Assembly (NCBI RefSeq): GCF_030389965.1
Contig: NZ_CP128400.1
Span: 124,001-188,000, forward strand
DNA: 64,000 nt
Direction of reading: 5' to 3'
Source of the DNA: Candidatus Chlorohelix allophototropha
GTDB taxonomy: Bacteria; Chloroflexota; Chloroflexia; Chloroheliales; Chloroheliaceae
Below are positions 28,827 to 38,085 of this stretch, one piece after another (positions within the stretch are counted from its first letter, which is position 1; each line of letters starts with the position of its first letter). Under the pieces are notes generated by a model that did no database searches, had not been told where the DNA came from, and saw only the letters and a program-made list of their open reading frames with translations. Both the position numbers and the translations under genes were made by a program.

Positions 28827-28874
28827 AGGATACACAGGATGGAATATAATTCCCTAACCCTGTGTATCCTTTTT
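28827..28874 (+). terminator. Rho-independent terminator after dxs
   Basis: A 12-bp perfect stem AGGATACACAGG (28827-28838) / CCTGTGTATCCT (28859-28870) runs into TTTT. The loop can itself form a 5-bp stem (GGAAT/ATTCC, 28841-28853). It would uncouple dxs from the isomerase gene, or attenuate read-through. TATAAT at 28844-28849 lies inside the loop and could be a -10 box for the next gene. Confidence 0.8.
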
Positions 28875-28893
28875 AGTGTGGAGTGATTACTAT

Positions 28894-29949
28894 ATGTCTG
28901 CTACTGATAGTGAAGCGCTGGCAACCAGCGAACGAAAAGTTGAACACTTGCGAATTTGTTTGTATGAAGACGTGCAGGCAAAAGGAATTAGTGCGGGTCT
29001 GGAAAGCTATCGCTTTATACATCAGGCGTTACCGGAAATAGACTTGGCAGAGGTTGATCTTTCGCTTGAATTATTCGGGCGCAAGGTTAACGCCCCTATA
29101 CTCATAAGCTCAATGACCGGGGGCGCAGATTGGGCGGCGCGTATCAATCGCAACTTGGCGTTGGCAGCCGAAAAGTGGGGCGTGGCGATGGGCGTTGGTT
29201 CGCAACGTGCCGCTATCGAGGATGCAGCCTTGCGCTATAGCTATGCTATTCGTGAACTCGCCCCCAATATACCGTTGCTTGCCAATATCGGCGCGGTGCA
29301 GCTAAATTATGGCTACGGATTGCAACAATGCCTCACGGCGGTACGGATGCTGGAAGCGGACGCGCTTTATTTGCACCTTAACGCCCTACAAGAAGCGGTG
29401 CAGCCTGCCGGGAATATCAATTTCAAGGGTTTGTTGGCGAAAATAGGTGAAATGTGCGAGGCGCTGGCAAAACACAATATTCCGGTTATCATCAAAGAGG
29501 TAGGCAACGGGCTGTCGCGGGAAGTGTGCCGCAAACTTTATGGAGTCGGCGTAAGCGGCTTTGATGTAGCGGGTAGCGGTGGCACAAGCTGGAGTGAGGT
29601 TGAAAAATTTAGGAACAAACGACAGCTTGATCGCAATGCTGCCGGAAATTTCGCCGATTGGGGTATCCCTACCTCACAAAGCGTAATCTGGGCGCGAGAG
29701 GCTGCGCCGGAGGCGACCGTAATCGGTAGCGGTGGGATACGCAACGGCGTAGATGTGGCGAAAATCATCGCATTGGGTGGCGATGTGGCAGGCTTGGCAA
29801 TGCCTTTCCTCAAAGCGGCGGAAGAATCGAGTGATGCGGTAGAAGCGGTAATCGAGCAATTGGTACGCGAACTGCGGGTGGCGATGTTTTGCATCGGCGC
29901 AAAGGATTTGAAGGAATTGCGCGAAACCCCCCATTTTGTAAGAATATAA
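28894..29949 (+). CDS. fni: Type 2 isopentenyl-diphosphate delta-isomerase
   Basis: A 351-residue FMN- and NADPH-dependent enzyme interconverting IPP and DMAPP. Family features are the N-terminal RKVEHLRICL, ILISSMTGGADWAARINRNLALAAEKWGVAMGVGSQRAAIED, LYLHLNALQEAVQPAGNINF, IIKEVGNGLS, DVAGSGGTSW and IGSGGIRNGVDVAK. The start at 28894 is preferred over 28876 because of GGAG ten bases upstream. The gene follows dxs, supplying the next balance point in isoprenoid synthesis. Confidence 0.95.
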   Translation: MSATDSEALATSERKVEHLRICLYEDVQAKGISAGLESYRFIHQALPEIDLAEVDLSLELFGRKVNAPILISSMTGGADWAARINRNLALAAEKWGVAMGVGSQRAAIEDAALRYSYAIRELAPNIPLLANIGAVQLNYGYGLQQCLTAVRMLEADALYLHLNALQEAVQPAGNINFKGLLAKIGEMCEALAKHNIPVIIKEVGNGLSREVCRKLYGVGVSGFDVAGSGGTSWSEVEKFRNKRQLDRNAAGNFADWGIPTSQSVIWAREAAPEATVIGSGGIRNGVDVAKIIALGGDVAGLAMPFLKAAEESSDAVEAVIEQLVRELRVAMFCIGAKDLKELRETPHFVRI

Positions 29950-29970
29950 TCGAACTGGAAAAGTAGAATA

Positions 29971-31233
29971 ATGGCGACCAAAGTTACAATAAAAAATCTG
30001 GAAGGCACACGCGATTTTTACCCCGATAAAATGCGCTGGCGAAATTGGCTGTTCAACCTTTGCCGCGAAGTTTCCGAGCGATACGGCTACGAGGAATTCG
30101 ATGGGCCCTTTCTCGAATCGTTCGAGCTTTTCGCCGCCAAATCGGGCGAAGAACTGGTAAACGAGCAGACTTATACTTTCGAGACTAAAGGCGGCGACAA
30201 GGTGGCGATTCGCCCCGAAATGACCCCGACTCTGGCGCGAATGGTAGCGGCGAAACAGAACGAGTTACGTAAGCCCATTCGCTGGTATACCATCCCCAAC
30301 ATCTGGCGGCACGAACGGGCGCAACGCGGACGCAAGCGCGAATTTTACCAATATAACGTTGATATTCTGGGCGTGGATAGCATTGATGCCGATGCCGAGA
30401 TTATGGCGGTGGTAATCGACATTATGCGAGCGGTAGGGCTGGACAAGCAAGATATAAAGGTGCGGGTCAGCAACCGCTATTATCTGGAAGAACTATTGAA
30501 TAGCCTCGGTGTTGACCTTAGTTTGAAAGAGCAGGTTTATCGCTGGATTGACCGCATCGAGAAAATTAAGCCCGAAGCTTTTCGCGCCAATTTGCTGGAA
30601 GTGGGACTAAATGAGCAACAGGTCGAAGGACTGGAAGCTCGCCTGCGCAGCCGCGATTTCAGCGGCTTCAAGCCGTTGGAGGAGTTCTGGGAGAAAGCTA
30701 AACAATACGGTTACGCCGAACTGCTGGAGTTTGATCCTAGCATCGTGCGCGGTTTGCTCTACTACACCGGAACAGTCTTTGAGGTGTGGGATGCCACCAA
30801 ACGCTTTACCCGCGCTATCATGGGCGGTGGTCGCTATGACAATCTGGTGAATGCGGTGGGTGGGCAACCTCTCGCAGGCGTGGGTATTGCCTTCAGCGAT
30901 GTGGTGATGGAGGAAATGCTAACTCAAGTTGGTAAGATGCCGGAATTGCCGCGCCAACTTGATGTTTACGTGGCGCAATATTCGGCGGCAGAACGTCCAG
31001 AGTCTATTAAGGTGGCTACTATATTGCGCGAAGCAGGCTTGAAAACCGAGCTTAACCTGCTCAATCATGATTTGGGCAAGCAACTGAAAGCTGCTAGCGC
31101 GTGCGGGGCGCGTTTCGCGGTTATTCTTGCGCCTGAAGAACTGGCAAGGGGCGAGGTTAATGTCAAAAATCTGCTCACTCGCGAACAATTCAGCGTGCCA
31201 CTAGGCAAGCTGATTGCGACCATCAAAGCTTGA
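29971..31233 (+). CDS. hisS: Histidyl-tRNA synthetase
   Basis: A 420-residue class II synthetase charging tRNA-His. It shows the N-terminal LEGTRDFYPDKM, motif 2 (WRHERAQRGRKREFYQYNVDILG), the histidine A-box region VRGLLYYTGTVFEV, motif 3 with GGGRYDNLV and GVGIAFSD, and a C-terminal anticodon-binding domain (about 325-420). It lies 21 bases after the isomerase gene. Confidence 0.96.
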   Translation: MATKVTIKNLEGTRDFYPDKMRWRNWLFNLCREVSERYGYEEFDGPFLESFELFAAKSGEELVNEQTYTFETKGGDKVAIRPEMTPTLARMVAAKQNELRKPIRWYTIPNIWRHERAQRGRKREFYQYNVDILGVDSIDADAEIMAVVIDIMRAVGLDKQDIKVRVSNRYYLEELLNSLGVDLSLKEQVYRWIDRIEKIKPEAFRANLLEVGLNEQQVEGLEARLRSRDFSGFKPLEEFWEKAKQYGYAELLEFDPSIVRGLLYYTGTVFEVWDATKRFTRAIMGGGRYDNLVNAVGGQPLAGVGIAFSDVVMEEMLTQVGKMPELPRQLDVYVAQYSAAERPESIKVATILREAGLKTELNLLNHDLGKQLKAASACGARFAVILAPEELARGEVNVKNLLTREQFSVPLGKLIATIKA

Positions 31234-31239
31234 TTGCCT

Positions 31240-32001
31240 ATGTCACTTGATTTGTTGGTTTCCGGGGCGCGCTCGTTGCTCAATCTCGAATTGACGGAGG
31301 CGCAACTTGCCCTTTTCCAGTTGTACTATGAAACGTTAGTGGACTGGAACGAGCGTGTCAATCTGACCTCTATTACTACCTACGAGGATGTGCAATTAAA
31401 GCACTTCCTCGATTCGTTGACTCTTGCCAGTCCCAAACTACGCGGCGACCCTCCCGGTTTTGCCCTCGACCTAAACAGTGCGGCGTTGGTGGATATTGGC
31501 GCGGGCGCAGGCTTTCCCGGTGTGCCCCTCAAAATCCTCTATCCCGGCTTGAAATTGACGCTGTCCGATTCGGTTGGCAAGAAAACCGCTTTTCTAACGC
31601 ATCTGGTGGAAAAATTACAGTTGCGCGAGGTGCAAATAATTAACGGACGCGCCGAAGAATTGGGGCAAAATCCGGCGCATCGCCAAAAATACCAGATTGC
31701 TACCGGGCGAGCGGTAGCGGCTCTCAACGTGCTGTCAGAATATTGCTTGCCTCTGTGTAAGGTGGGCGGGTTATTCATTGCTCCCAAGAAGGGCGATTTG
31801 TTTGAAGAATTAAAAGCGGGCGCGCCAGTTGTGCCGAAATTGGGCGGGCAATTACGCCAAACCCCCATCTTTGATTTACCCGGTGAGGAGAAAAGTGGGC
31901 GGCGGCTGATTGTGGCGCAGAAAATCGCGCCTACCCCTGCTGCTTATCCTCGCGGTGTGGGTGTTCCTGCCAAAACCCCACTAATATCGTTGCAAAGTTA
32001 A
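31240..32001 (+). CDS. rsmG: 16S rRNA (guanine-527-N7)-methyltransferase
   Basis: A 253-residue SAM-dependent methylase of the GidB/RsmG family. Motif I is VDIGAGAGFPGVPLKILYP; ERVNLTSI and KHFLDSL in the N-terminal region and ATGRAVAALNVLSEYCLPL are also typical. The ATG at 31240 is chosen over the TTG at 31234, which abuts the hisS stop. No clear ribosome site is present, so translation is probably coupled to hisS. The C-terminus is slightly extended with a Pro-rich tail. Confidence 0.93.
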   Translation: MSLDLLVSGARSLLNLELTEAQLALFQLYYETLVDWNERVNLTSITTYEDVQLKHFLDSLTLASPKLRGDPPGFALDLNSAALVDIGAGAGFPGVPLKILYPGLKLTLSDSVGKKTAFLTHLVEKLQLREVQIINGRAEELGQNPAHRQKYQIATGRAVAALNVLSEYCLPLCKVGGLFIAPKKGDLFEELKAGAPVVPKLGGQLRQTPIFDLPGEEKSGRRLIVAQKIAPTPAAYPRGVGVPAKTPLISLQS

Positions 32002-32079
32002 GCTGGTGTATCCTCATTGAAAATCTGCTTGGCATCTTTGTGAGTGAGTTTCCAACAAATCCCGTTTTTAGCCAAATTG

Positions 32080-32571
32080 TTACACCAATATTTCCCCGAA
32101 CTGTTCACGGGTGAGGCGATAAGGCTGCCATTCTTCAATATGGCGCGCGCCCATCCGGCGATAGAATTTCTGGGCATGGGTATTCCAATCCAACACCGTC
32201 CATTCCATGCGCCCACACTCGCGTTTTTGGGCTTCTGCCACGCAAAAACGAAAGAGGTCGTAACCCACCTTGCTACCGCGATATTCTTTCAGCACGAATA
32301 AATCTTCAAGATAAAGGCTAGGACGCGCCAGAAAAGTGGAGTAAGTTTCAAAAATAAAAGCGTAACCCGCCACCACGCCTTCTACTTCTGCCAGAAATAT
32401 CTCAAAGCGAGGATGCTCACCAAAGGCATGGCTGATTAGCCGTTGTTGCGCTTCTGGGTCAGGCGGTGGCAGTTGCTCAAAATCGGCAAGCGCCTTGATA
32501 AGCTCAAGAATTGTTGCCGAATCGGCGGGTGTGGCGGTACGAATATTGGTATGAGTTGAATCAGTTGTCAT
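32080..32571 (-). CDS. GNAT-family N-acetyltransferase
   Basis: A 163-residue acetyl-CoA-dependent acyltransferase. An N-terminal IRTATPADSATILELIKALADFE, strand VAGYAFIFETYSTF, LYLEDLFVLKEYRGSKVGYDLFRFCVAEAQ (acetyl-CoA-binding motif A) and a C-terminal MEWTVLDWNTHAQKFYRRMGA match the diamine/PaiA-like branch of GNAT proteins. Spermidine or spermine-type amines are plausible substrates, but this is inference. It converges with rsmG. Confidence 0.85.
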   Translation of the reverse strand: MTTDSTHTNIRTATPADSATILELIKALADFEQLPPPDPEAQQRLISHAFGEHPRFEIFLAEVEGVVAGYAFIFETYSTFLARPSLYLEDLFVLKEYRGSKVGYDLFRFCVAEAQKRECGRMEWTVLDWNTHAQKFYRRMGARHIEEWQPYRLTREQFGEILV

Positions 32572-33055
32572 GAGTTATCCTTTAAAGGGTATATTGCTGC
32601 TATCTTTACTTGTCATTCTATCGCTATCGCGGAAAAACCAACCAACTTTTATATGTTTGAAGGATTTCCGCAACTGGTAAGTTAAATTCGCTTACCTTGA
32701 GGTGTAATAATTCTTTTTTACTGTCAGGGGCTAAGCATTTTTACTTTACAATCTCGACCTAATACAGTCAATGATTGGAGAATTAATTTTTCGGCGCTCG
32801 CGAACTATACGAATGCTTTTACAGGTTGGTAACTTGTCCTATTGCCGAACTTCTTCTCTCAGCGAATTAAAAAAACCCGAAATCGGTTAAACCATTTTCT
32901 TAAAATCTATAGTCACTCCAATCCTTTTCCAATGTTCATCTACTATTATACGTGAGCAAGAGGGGTTATTACCCTCAAAAAATCATTCGGGATTGTTATC
33001 ACCACGATGCACAGTTTGGTGACTACTAAAGATAAAAGGATCGGTAGCTATATAT
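32572..33055. other. Divergent intergenic region, no gene seen
   Basis: About 480 AT-rich bases between the GNAT gene and the PHP gene. Visible elements are a short hairpin (GAGGG/CCCTC, 32960-32976) and an inverted repeat TCACCA/TGGTGA (32999-33004 and 33017-33022) some 35-55 bases before the PHP start. No RNA gene or open frame with support. Confidence 0.5.
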
Positions 33056-33895
33056 ATGAAAAATTTAACAAATCACGGCATAGATTTACACACCCATACT
33101 TTTGCAAGCGATGGGGTATGGTCACCAAAAAGTTTGGTTGAGGCTGCAAAAGCAAATAAAATCGGAATCTTGAGCGTGTGCGACCACGAAACTCTCAGCA
33201 GCTTGAAAATGGTTAAAATGTATGCGAAGAAAAATGGAATAGAATTTATCCCTGGTGTGGAAGTAGCAATTAAACACAATGGATCGGTTTATCACTTGTT
33301 GATGTATGGCTTTGACACTGAAAATGCTGAAATAAATGCTTTGTTGGAAGAAACCAGATTGAAGCAATGGCACAAAAAACAAATAATGCGCGAAAGACTG
33401 GAAATGCGTGGGTATAAAGTAGCAGAATCGCCCTTAGATGCAATTGCGCAGTCCATCTCACCCATTTATGAATTGGCTTGCTCTTTAGAAAATGATGAAT
33501 TAAATTTCAAACAAGCATGGGCTATTTGCCGCGAAGTAGAACCGGATTACAAAATTGCTCAACCTGCTAAGAAGGTTCTGGAAATTGCTAAAAATGCCGG
33601 AGCTATAACCATTCTGGCGCATCCCGGACGAGGCGGAGCAGAAATAGCCTATGCCAGCAACCGGGCTATACTTGAGCTTGTACTACTGGGGTTGGATGGT
33701 GTGGAAGCCTACTACCACGCGCACAGCACTTCTGAAGAAGAGCGACTTGTAAAATTAGCCAATCGCTATAATCTGCTGGTAACTTGTGGCTCGGATAGTC
33801 ACGATGCCAACCGGAAGCCCATAGCTTGGAATCCGGCATTATGCGACCAATTCTTAAAAAGGCTAAATATCAGACCTTTTTCAGTCGCCGCATAA
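33056..33895 (+). CDS. PHP-domain metal-dependent phosphoesterase
   Basis: A 279-residue PHP protein of the TrpH/YciV (RNase AM-like) type. Metal ligands are visible in order: DLHTHTFASDG (His12, His14), VCDHET, FIPGVEV, LAHPGRGG and CGSDSHD. The middle insertion (about 90-180) follows the family. Members hydrolyse nucleotide 3',5'-bisphosphates or short RNA 5' ends. Its bases are more AT-rich than neighbours (many AAA and AAT codons), so transfer is possible. It stands alone, with a hairpin after it. Confidence 0.88.
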   Translation: MKNLTNHGIDLHTHTFASDGVWSPKSLVEAAKANKIGILSVCDHETLSSLKMVKMYAKKNGIEFIPGVEVAIKHNGSVYHLLMYGFDTENAEINALLEETRLKQWHKKQIMRERLEMRGYKVAESPLDAIAQSISPIYELACSLENDELNFKQAWAICREVEPDYKIAQPAKKVLEIAKNAGAITILAHPGRGGAEIAYASNRAILELVLLGLDGVEAYYHAHSTSEEERLVKLANRYNLLVTCGSDSHDANRKPIAWNPALCDQFLKRLNIRPFSVAA

Positions 33896-33931
33896 TTTTA
33901 TGAATTTGAACTTTCACTTCAAGAGGTTTTC

Positions 33932-33957
33932 AGGCAAGGGGCATAAGCCCTTTGTCT
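33932..33957. terminator. Hairpin between convergent genes, possible bidirectional terminator
   Basis: CAAGGGGC (33935-33942) pairs with GCCCTTTG (33947-33954) through one G-U, around an ATAA loop, and CAG/CTG extends the stem beyond one mismatch. No strong T-run follows, so efficiency is uncertain. Confidence 0.45.
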
Positions 33958-33968
33958 GTATATAGAGC

Positions 33969-34823
33969 CTAGTTCCCGCCCTTTAATTTCAACAATTTTC
34001 GATTTATATTTTGAAAAAGATGTGCCAACATACGGCTTTCATCGCGGCGCGGCGCGGCACGTAGCAGGACTGCCCTTAATCGGCTCATCGAATAAGTCAG
34101 CCGTTCATCCGCAGAATTAGGGTGTAAGGTTAGTAGCAAATCGGAAAGAGCGGCAAATATCGCTTCCCGGTCAGTTCCGTTTGCAAGCCTTATATCTTCG
34201 GAAAGAGCGTTTTGGAGCGCCAGCATCACACTGGCGGGTTCTCCCCAACGTGGCGGAGTGCCTTCGGTATGTACTTGAGCAATGGGTTGCGCCGGAACAG
34301 GGTACAAGCTTTCTATTTGTGGGTTAGCTGCCAACCACAATTCGTAGGCTATCACCAATGTTGCTTGAGCAAGGTTCAAGGAGGCATTAAAATCGTCGGT
34401 GGGAATAGTCACCAGCGCATGGCAATAATCTAAGGCTTCATTTGGCAAACCGTCATCTTCACGCCCAAAAAGCACTGCGCTAACATTTTGCGGGTCAATT
34501 CGATTTGCCTGTAACAGTGTATTTGCCGCATTACGCGGAGTGAGACGCTCACGTTTTACACCGCGTGCGCGCGCGGTAGCGCCAAGCACAAAGCCGCAAT
34601 CGGCAATAGCCGCTTCTAAAGAGGGGACTCGTTCTATCGCTTCTATCACCGGAGCAGTGTGGTGTGCGATACCCTCAATCCTATGGGGGTCATAAGCCGC
34701 AGGCTCAACCAAACGCAAGCGACGCAAACCAAAGTTGCTCATCACCCGTACCACTGCGCCTACATTTATTACATCCTGTGGCTGGTATAAAATCAGCACA
34801 ACATTATCAAGCAATTCTTTCAT
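33969..34823 (-). CDS. TrmH/SpoU-family RNA 2'-O-methyltransferase, TrmJ-like
   Basis: A 284-residue SPOUT methyltransferase. The trefoil-knot motifs are VVLILYQPQDVINVGAVVRVMSNFG (motif 1), VSAVLFGREDDGLPNEAL (motif 2) and VTIPTDDFNASLNLAQATLVIAYELW (motif 3). The C-terminal extension (about 190-284) is the TrmJ-type helical tail. It should methylate a ribose 2'-OH of tRNA; the exact position is not provable here. Confidence 0.9.
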   Translation of the reverse strand: MKELLDNVVLILYQPQDVINVGAVVRVMSNFGLRRLRLVEPAAYDPHRIEGIAHHTAPVIEAIERVPSLEAAIADCGFVLGATARARGVKRERLTPRNAANTLLQANRIDPQNVSAVLFGREDDGLPNEALDYCHALVTIPTDDFNASLNLAQATLVIAYELWLAANPQIESLYPVPAQPIAQVHTEGTPPRWGEPASVMLALQNALSEDIRLANGTDREAIFAALSDLLLTLHPNSADERLTYSMSRLRAVLLRAAPRRDESRMLAHLFQNINRKLLKLKGGN

Positions 34824-34870
34824 TCAATCTTTCCTGAGCGTAAAAATTCGAGCGCAATTATAACATACCA

Positions 34871-34899
34871 TTGACAGGCTCAACATAGGGACATATAAT
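34871..34899 (+). promoter_or_regulatory. Consensus sigma-70 promoter
   Basis: TTGACA (34871-34876), a 17-base spacer and TATAAT (34894-34899): both hexamers are perfect. The predicted transcript start near 34906 leaves too little leader for the ATG at 34915, which supports the downstream start at 34960. Confidence 0.85.
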
Positions 34900-34959
34900 T
34901 CTTGTAGACATAACATGATTTTTCAAAATATCAGGTGTTTTGTGCAAGGAAAGCGGCAG

Positions 34960-37122
34960 ATGCGTAAATCAAGTAGCCGGACAATTATAGGATTTCAGCT
35001 TGGAGCAGCAATGCTGGCGGGGTTGTTGCTATTTATTACCGCCTTGAGCATGGTCAGCGGTGTAGCAGTGGCGCAACAAGTTTCGCCTATTCAGGTGAAA
35101 TGGGAAGTGGAAGGCGCACCAACCGAAGGACGTGTAGGGGCGAGATTAACCTTCCCGCGCTTGAAGCTCACCAATAGTGGTACTGTGGCATGGGCAGCTT
35201 CGGGGGCAAATGAGCTTAAGGTAGGCTATCGCTGGTTTTATGGCTATGGTGCGCCCGTTGCCAAAACCAACTATGAAGAGGTGCGTGCTAACCTGCCACA
35301 AGATATGCCGCCGGGTGGTTCGTTGGTTTATCCTAACTTTCAGGTGGCAGTTCCCAACCTGACCGGAGATTTTGTACTTCACATCGACCTAGTACAACCT
35401 AACGATGTGTGGTTGCAAACCAAAGGAGTTAAAGATTTGGTGCTTAATGTAAGTATCAAAGCAAAAGACTCCTCGGTATTATCGGTTGCGGTTAATTCTC
35501 TCCCGCTATTCAGCAATTCCAATGTAATCAATCTTTCATGGATTGGTAAGGAAGAAGGCGGTAACGCCGGGATTAGTGGCTATGATGTGCAATTTAAAAC
35601 CTCAACTGACAACGATTGGTCAAATCTCCTTAGCAATACAAACCTTACCACCACCCAATTCCGAGGCGATAACGCCAAAACTTATCAATTCCGGGTCAAA
35701 GCAACCGGTAAATCGGGCAGTATTAGCGCGGTACCGATCACCGGGCAGGTCTTTACTCGTATAGATACACTATCTCCTAGCAGCAATGTGGATTCACTTC
35801 CTGCGCTTAGCCCCACCGCTTTTCTGGTGCGCTGGTCAAGCTTCGATAATGTGGATGGTCCTAATACTTCCCTATTCGATGTGCAATATCGCGAAAGCAA
35901 CGGCGATTGGACTAATTGGCTGAGCGGTACGCCGGGAAATGCCGCCTTATTTCAAGGTCAAACTGGTAAAACCTACCAGTTCCGCGTTCGGGCGATGGAT
36001 TATGCCGGAAATCGGGGAGAATATCCCACAAACCCACAAGCCAGCACTACCACCAGCGCCAGCCTCAATAGCCTTGCCGGAATTAGCCCCAACCCAACTT
36101 CCGCAACCCCACCTAGTGGTGCGACAACTCTATTATTCCCACTGGCAGTTAAAAACGGCGATAACAGCAGCGGCACGATGGGCTATGTAATTTCAAATCC
36201 CACCGACAAACCTGCCGATGTGTTCATCCGCTTTAACAATTGGGCGGGTGTGCCTAATACCAAAAAGGTGGGCGATAAAGACGTAGCGATAGATGATAAT
36301 GAGGCTACCGACACGGCACGAGTGGTAACGCTGCTTGAAACTGTGCCGGCAAAAGGTACTAAAACAGTGTGGGCGGGCAACCTGTATCTTCCGGTCTATA
36401 ACGGTTGGGCAGCGATTGTCAGTAGCGCCCCTGTAACCGCTTCCGCAGTTCGGCTGGCTTCTGACGGCAAAACTATAGCATATAATCCGGCTGAAACTGG
36501 CAACAAACTTTATCTACCCTACATCAAAAAGCAAGATGCTGATACTTCAAGCTATATTTCGCTTGCCAATCCCAGTACCAAAGCAATAACGGTAGAGATA
36601 ACCTATTACAATGATAGTGGTACAGTAATCTTTACCGAAAAGCGTGATATGGCGCGGTTGTCCAGCCAGCGTTTCAGCCTTGCTTCCTTGAAACTGGCTG
36701 ACCCTACCTCGCGCTTTACCGGTAGCGCGGTAATTTCTGCACCCTCTCCGGTTGCCGCTACTGTAGAAAATAACCTTGAGGACGGTTCGGTAATAACCTA
36801 TCCGGCACAGGTAAAAACCACGCAAAGCAGCCCGGATTATACCGTATTTAAGAATACAGATGGTGGTTATACCACTACCGGGGTTATCCAGAATACTACC
36901 AATGCTACCGTTACTCTTAAAATTGAATACCAGAACGATAACGGACAGGTAGTAGCTTCGCAGGAGAAACAGCTTTCGCCTTTTGCGCGCTATAACGCTT
37001 GGCAGGGTTCGTTGCAAATTGATAAGTTCAGCGGTAAATTCAAAGTCACCGCAACGGGAGGCGAAGTTGCAATTGTGGTACTGGGAGCTGGTCCGGGTAT
37101 GAAGGATAGGGTATTTCCATAG
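34960..37122 (+). CDS. Secreted protein with two fibronectin type III domains
   Basis: A 720-residue exported protein. The start at 34960 has GGAAAG at the right distance. A basic lead and hydrophobic signal (FQLGAAMLAGLLLFITALSMVSGVAVAQQ) are followed by a beta domain (about 35-160), then two fibronectin-III units (about 165-265 and 270-365), each with the linked phrase KTYQFRVKATG or KTYQFRVRAMD. The rest (about 385-720) has repeated beta motifs (GYVISNPTDKPADVFIRFNN, SYISLANPSTKAITVEITYYNDSG, GVIQNTTNATVTLKIEYQNDNG) that look like tandem immunoglobulin-type units. Likely surface adhesion or matrix role. A terminator follows. Confidence 0.8.
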   Translation: MRKSSSRTIIGFQLGAAMLAGLLLFITALSMVSGVAVAQQVSPIQVKWEVEGAPTEGRVGARLTFPRLKLTNSGTVAWAASGANELKVGYRWFYGYGAPVAKTNYEEVRANLPQDMPPGGSLVYPNFQVAVPNLTGDFVLHIDLVQPNDVWLQTKGVKDLVLNVSIKAKDSSVLSVAVNSLPLFSNSNVINLSWIGKEEGGNAGISGYDVQFKTSTDNDWSNLLSNTNLTTTQFRGDNAKTYQFRVKATGKSGSISAVPITGQVFTRIDTLSPSSNVDSLPALSPTAFLVRWSSFDNVDGPNTSLFDVQYRESNGDWTNWLSGTPGNAALFQGQTGKTYQFRVRAMDYAGNRGEYPTNPQASTTTSASLNSLAGISPNPTSATPPSGATTLLFPLAVKNGDNSSGTMGYVISNPTDKPADVFIRFNNWAGVPNTKKVGDKDVAIDDNEATDTARVVTLLETVPAKGTKTVWAGNLYLPVYNGWAAIVSSAPVTASAVRLASDGKTIAYNPAETGNKLYLPYIKKQDADTSSYISLANPSTKAITVEITYYNDSGTVIFTEKRDMARLSSQRFSLASLKLADPTSRFTGSAVISAPSPVAATVENNLEDGSVITYPAQVKTTQSSPDYTVFKNTDGGYTTTGVIQNTTNATVTLKIEYQNDNGQVVASQEKQLSPFARYNAWQGSLQIDKFSGKFKVTATGGEVAIVVLGAGPGMKDRVFP

Positions 37123-37137
37123 CATCTCCTTTGTTTT

Positions 37138-37169
37138 GCCCCACTTCCTGAGCAGGAGTGGGGCTTTTT
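37138..37169 (+). terminator. Rho-independent terminator
   Basis: A stem GCCCCACTTCCTG / CAGGAGTGGGGC (37138-37164) with one bulged T runs into TTTTTA. It ends the fibronectin-III gene. Confidence 0.85.
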
Positions 37170-37237
37170 ATAACTGTTTGTTGCTCACGCACTGCAAATA
37201 TCGCCCTATCAAATAGAATAATTTAAGAACTGTAAAT

Positions 37238-37993
37238 ATGCTGAATGCTGAACGTCGTCAGGTTATACTGGAAATTCTAAAGCGCGATGGTCGGGTTTTG
37301 GCTTCAGAGTTGAGCCTTAGCCTGAATGTATCAGAGGATACCATCCGCCGCGACTTGCGAGAAATGGGTGAGGCAGGTTTAATTCAGCGTGTACATGGCG
37401 GGGCATTGCCGCTTTCGCCCGAAATTTCCCCTTTTAGCACTCGTCAGGAAAATATTTCACAGGCAAAGATTAGAATAGGTAAAGCTGCTGCCGCTTTAAT
37501 CAAAGATGGTCAAATAGCGCTGCTGGATGGTGGCACCACTGCTTTAGAGGTAGCCCGGCATTTGCCCTCTAATCTCAAAGCCACTATAGTTACCAATAGC
37601 CCTCCGGTTGCAATTGCGCTGGCACAACATCCCGCGATTGAACTTATAATGTTAGGTGGACAACTTTATAAAGAATCGTTGGTAACGGTGGGACCTGCTA
37701 CGCTTGAAGCCTTGAATATGATTAGAGCCGACCTTTATCTATTGGGTATATGCAGCTTGCACCGTCATATTGGAATCAGTACGCCCGAATTGCAGGAAGC
37801 CTACATCAAAAGAGCCATGATTGCGTGTTCATCTGAGGTGGTAGCGTTAGCATCAGCCGAAAAGCTCGGCACTGCTTCGAGCTATGTGGTCGGTCCGATT
37901 ACCGAGCTAACCCATATTGTAACCGAGAAAAACCTGAACGAAGAAATACTAGCCCCTTACCGTTCACTGGGTATAACCATTATAGAAGCTTAG
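37238..37993 (+). CDS. DeoR-family transcriptional regulator
   Basis: A 251-residue regulator. The N-terminal winged helix reads NAERRQVILEILKRDGRVLASELSLSLNVSEDTIRRDLREMGEAGLIQRVHGGALP. The C-terminal DeoRC sensor domain (about 75-235) contains LLDGGTTALEVARHLP and TIVTNSPPVAIALAQHP, which bind a phosphosugar in the family. No sugar-metabolism gene lies nearby, so its target is unknown and it may act elsewhere. Confidence 0.92.
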   Translation: MLNAERRQVILEILKRDGRVLASELSLSLNVSEDTIRRDLREMGEAGLIQRVHGGALPLSPEISPFSTRQENISQAKIRIGKAAAALIKDGQIALLDGGTTALEVARHLPSNLKATIVTNSPPVAIALAQHPAIELIMLGGQLYKESLVTVGPATLEALNMIRADLYLLGICSLHRHIGISTPELQEAYIKRAMIACSSEVVALASAEKLGTASSYVVGPITELTHIVTEKNLNEEILAPYRSLGITIIEA

Positions 37994-38053
37994 TACAAGC
38001 GGTCAGCAAGCTTCCGTTGCGACCTCGGCAGGCGTTCTACTGCCTGCTTGTAC
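37993..38053. repeat. Long hairpin between convergent genes
   Basis: GTACAAGC (37993-38000) pairs with GCTTGTAC (38046-38053), and an inner GGCAG/CTGCC stem (38027-38031, 38040-38044) lies between. It overlaps the DeoR stop and separates it from the kinase on the other strand. It is not a tRNA, and there is no T-run, so terminator or small repeat element is open. Confidence 0.4.
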
Positions 38054-38085
38054 ACTGAAATGAACCCGTATGGTTATGCCCTGTA

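Noticed and set aside
31998-32216. A 72-codon minus-strand frame overlapping the GNAT end
   Set aside because: It is a shadow of the GNAT gene in another frame with no start signal.
34915-34959. Start of the fibronectin-III gene at 34915
   Set aside because: It lies about 9 bases after the predicted transcript start; the ATG at 34960 has a good ribosome site and gives a normal signal peptide.
37993-38053. tRNA-like fold after the DeoR gene
   Set aside because: The outer stem and one inner stem do not give a cloverleaf, and no T-loop or CCA context exists.
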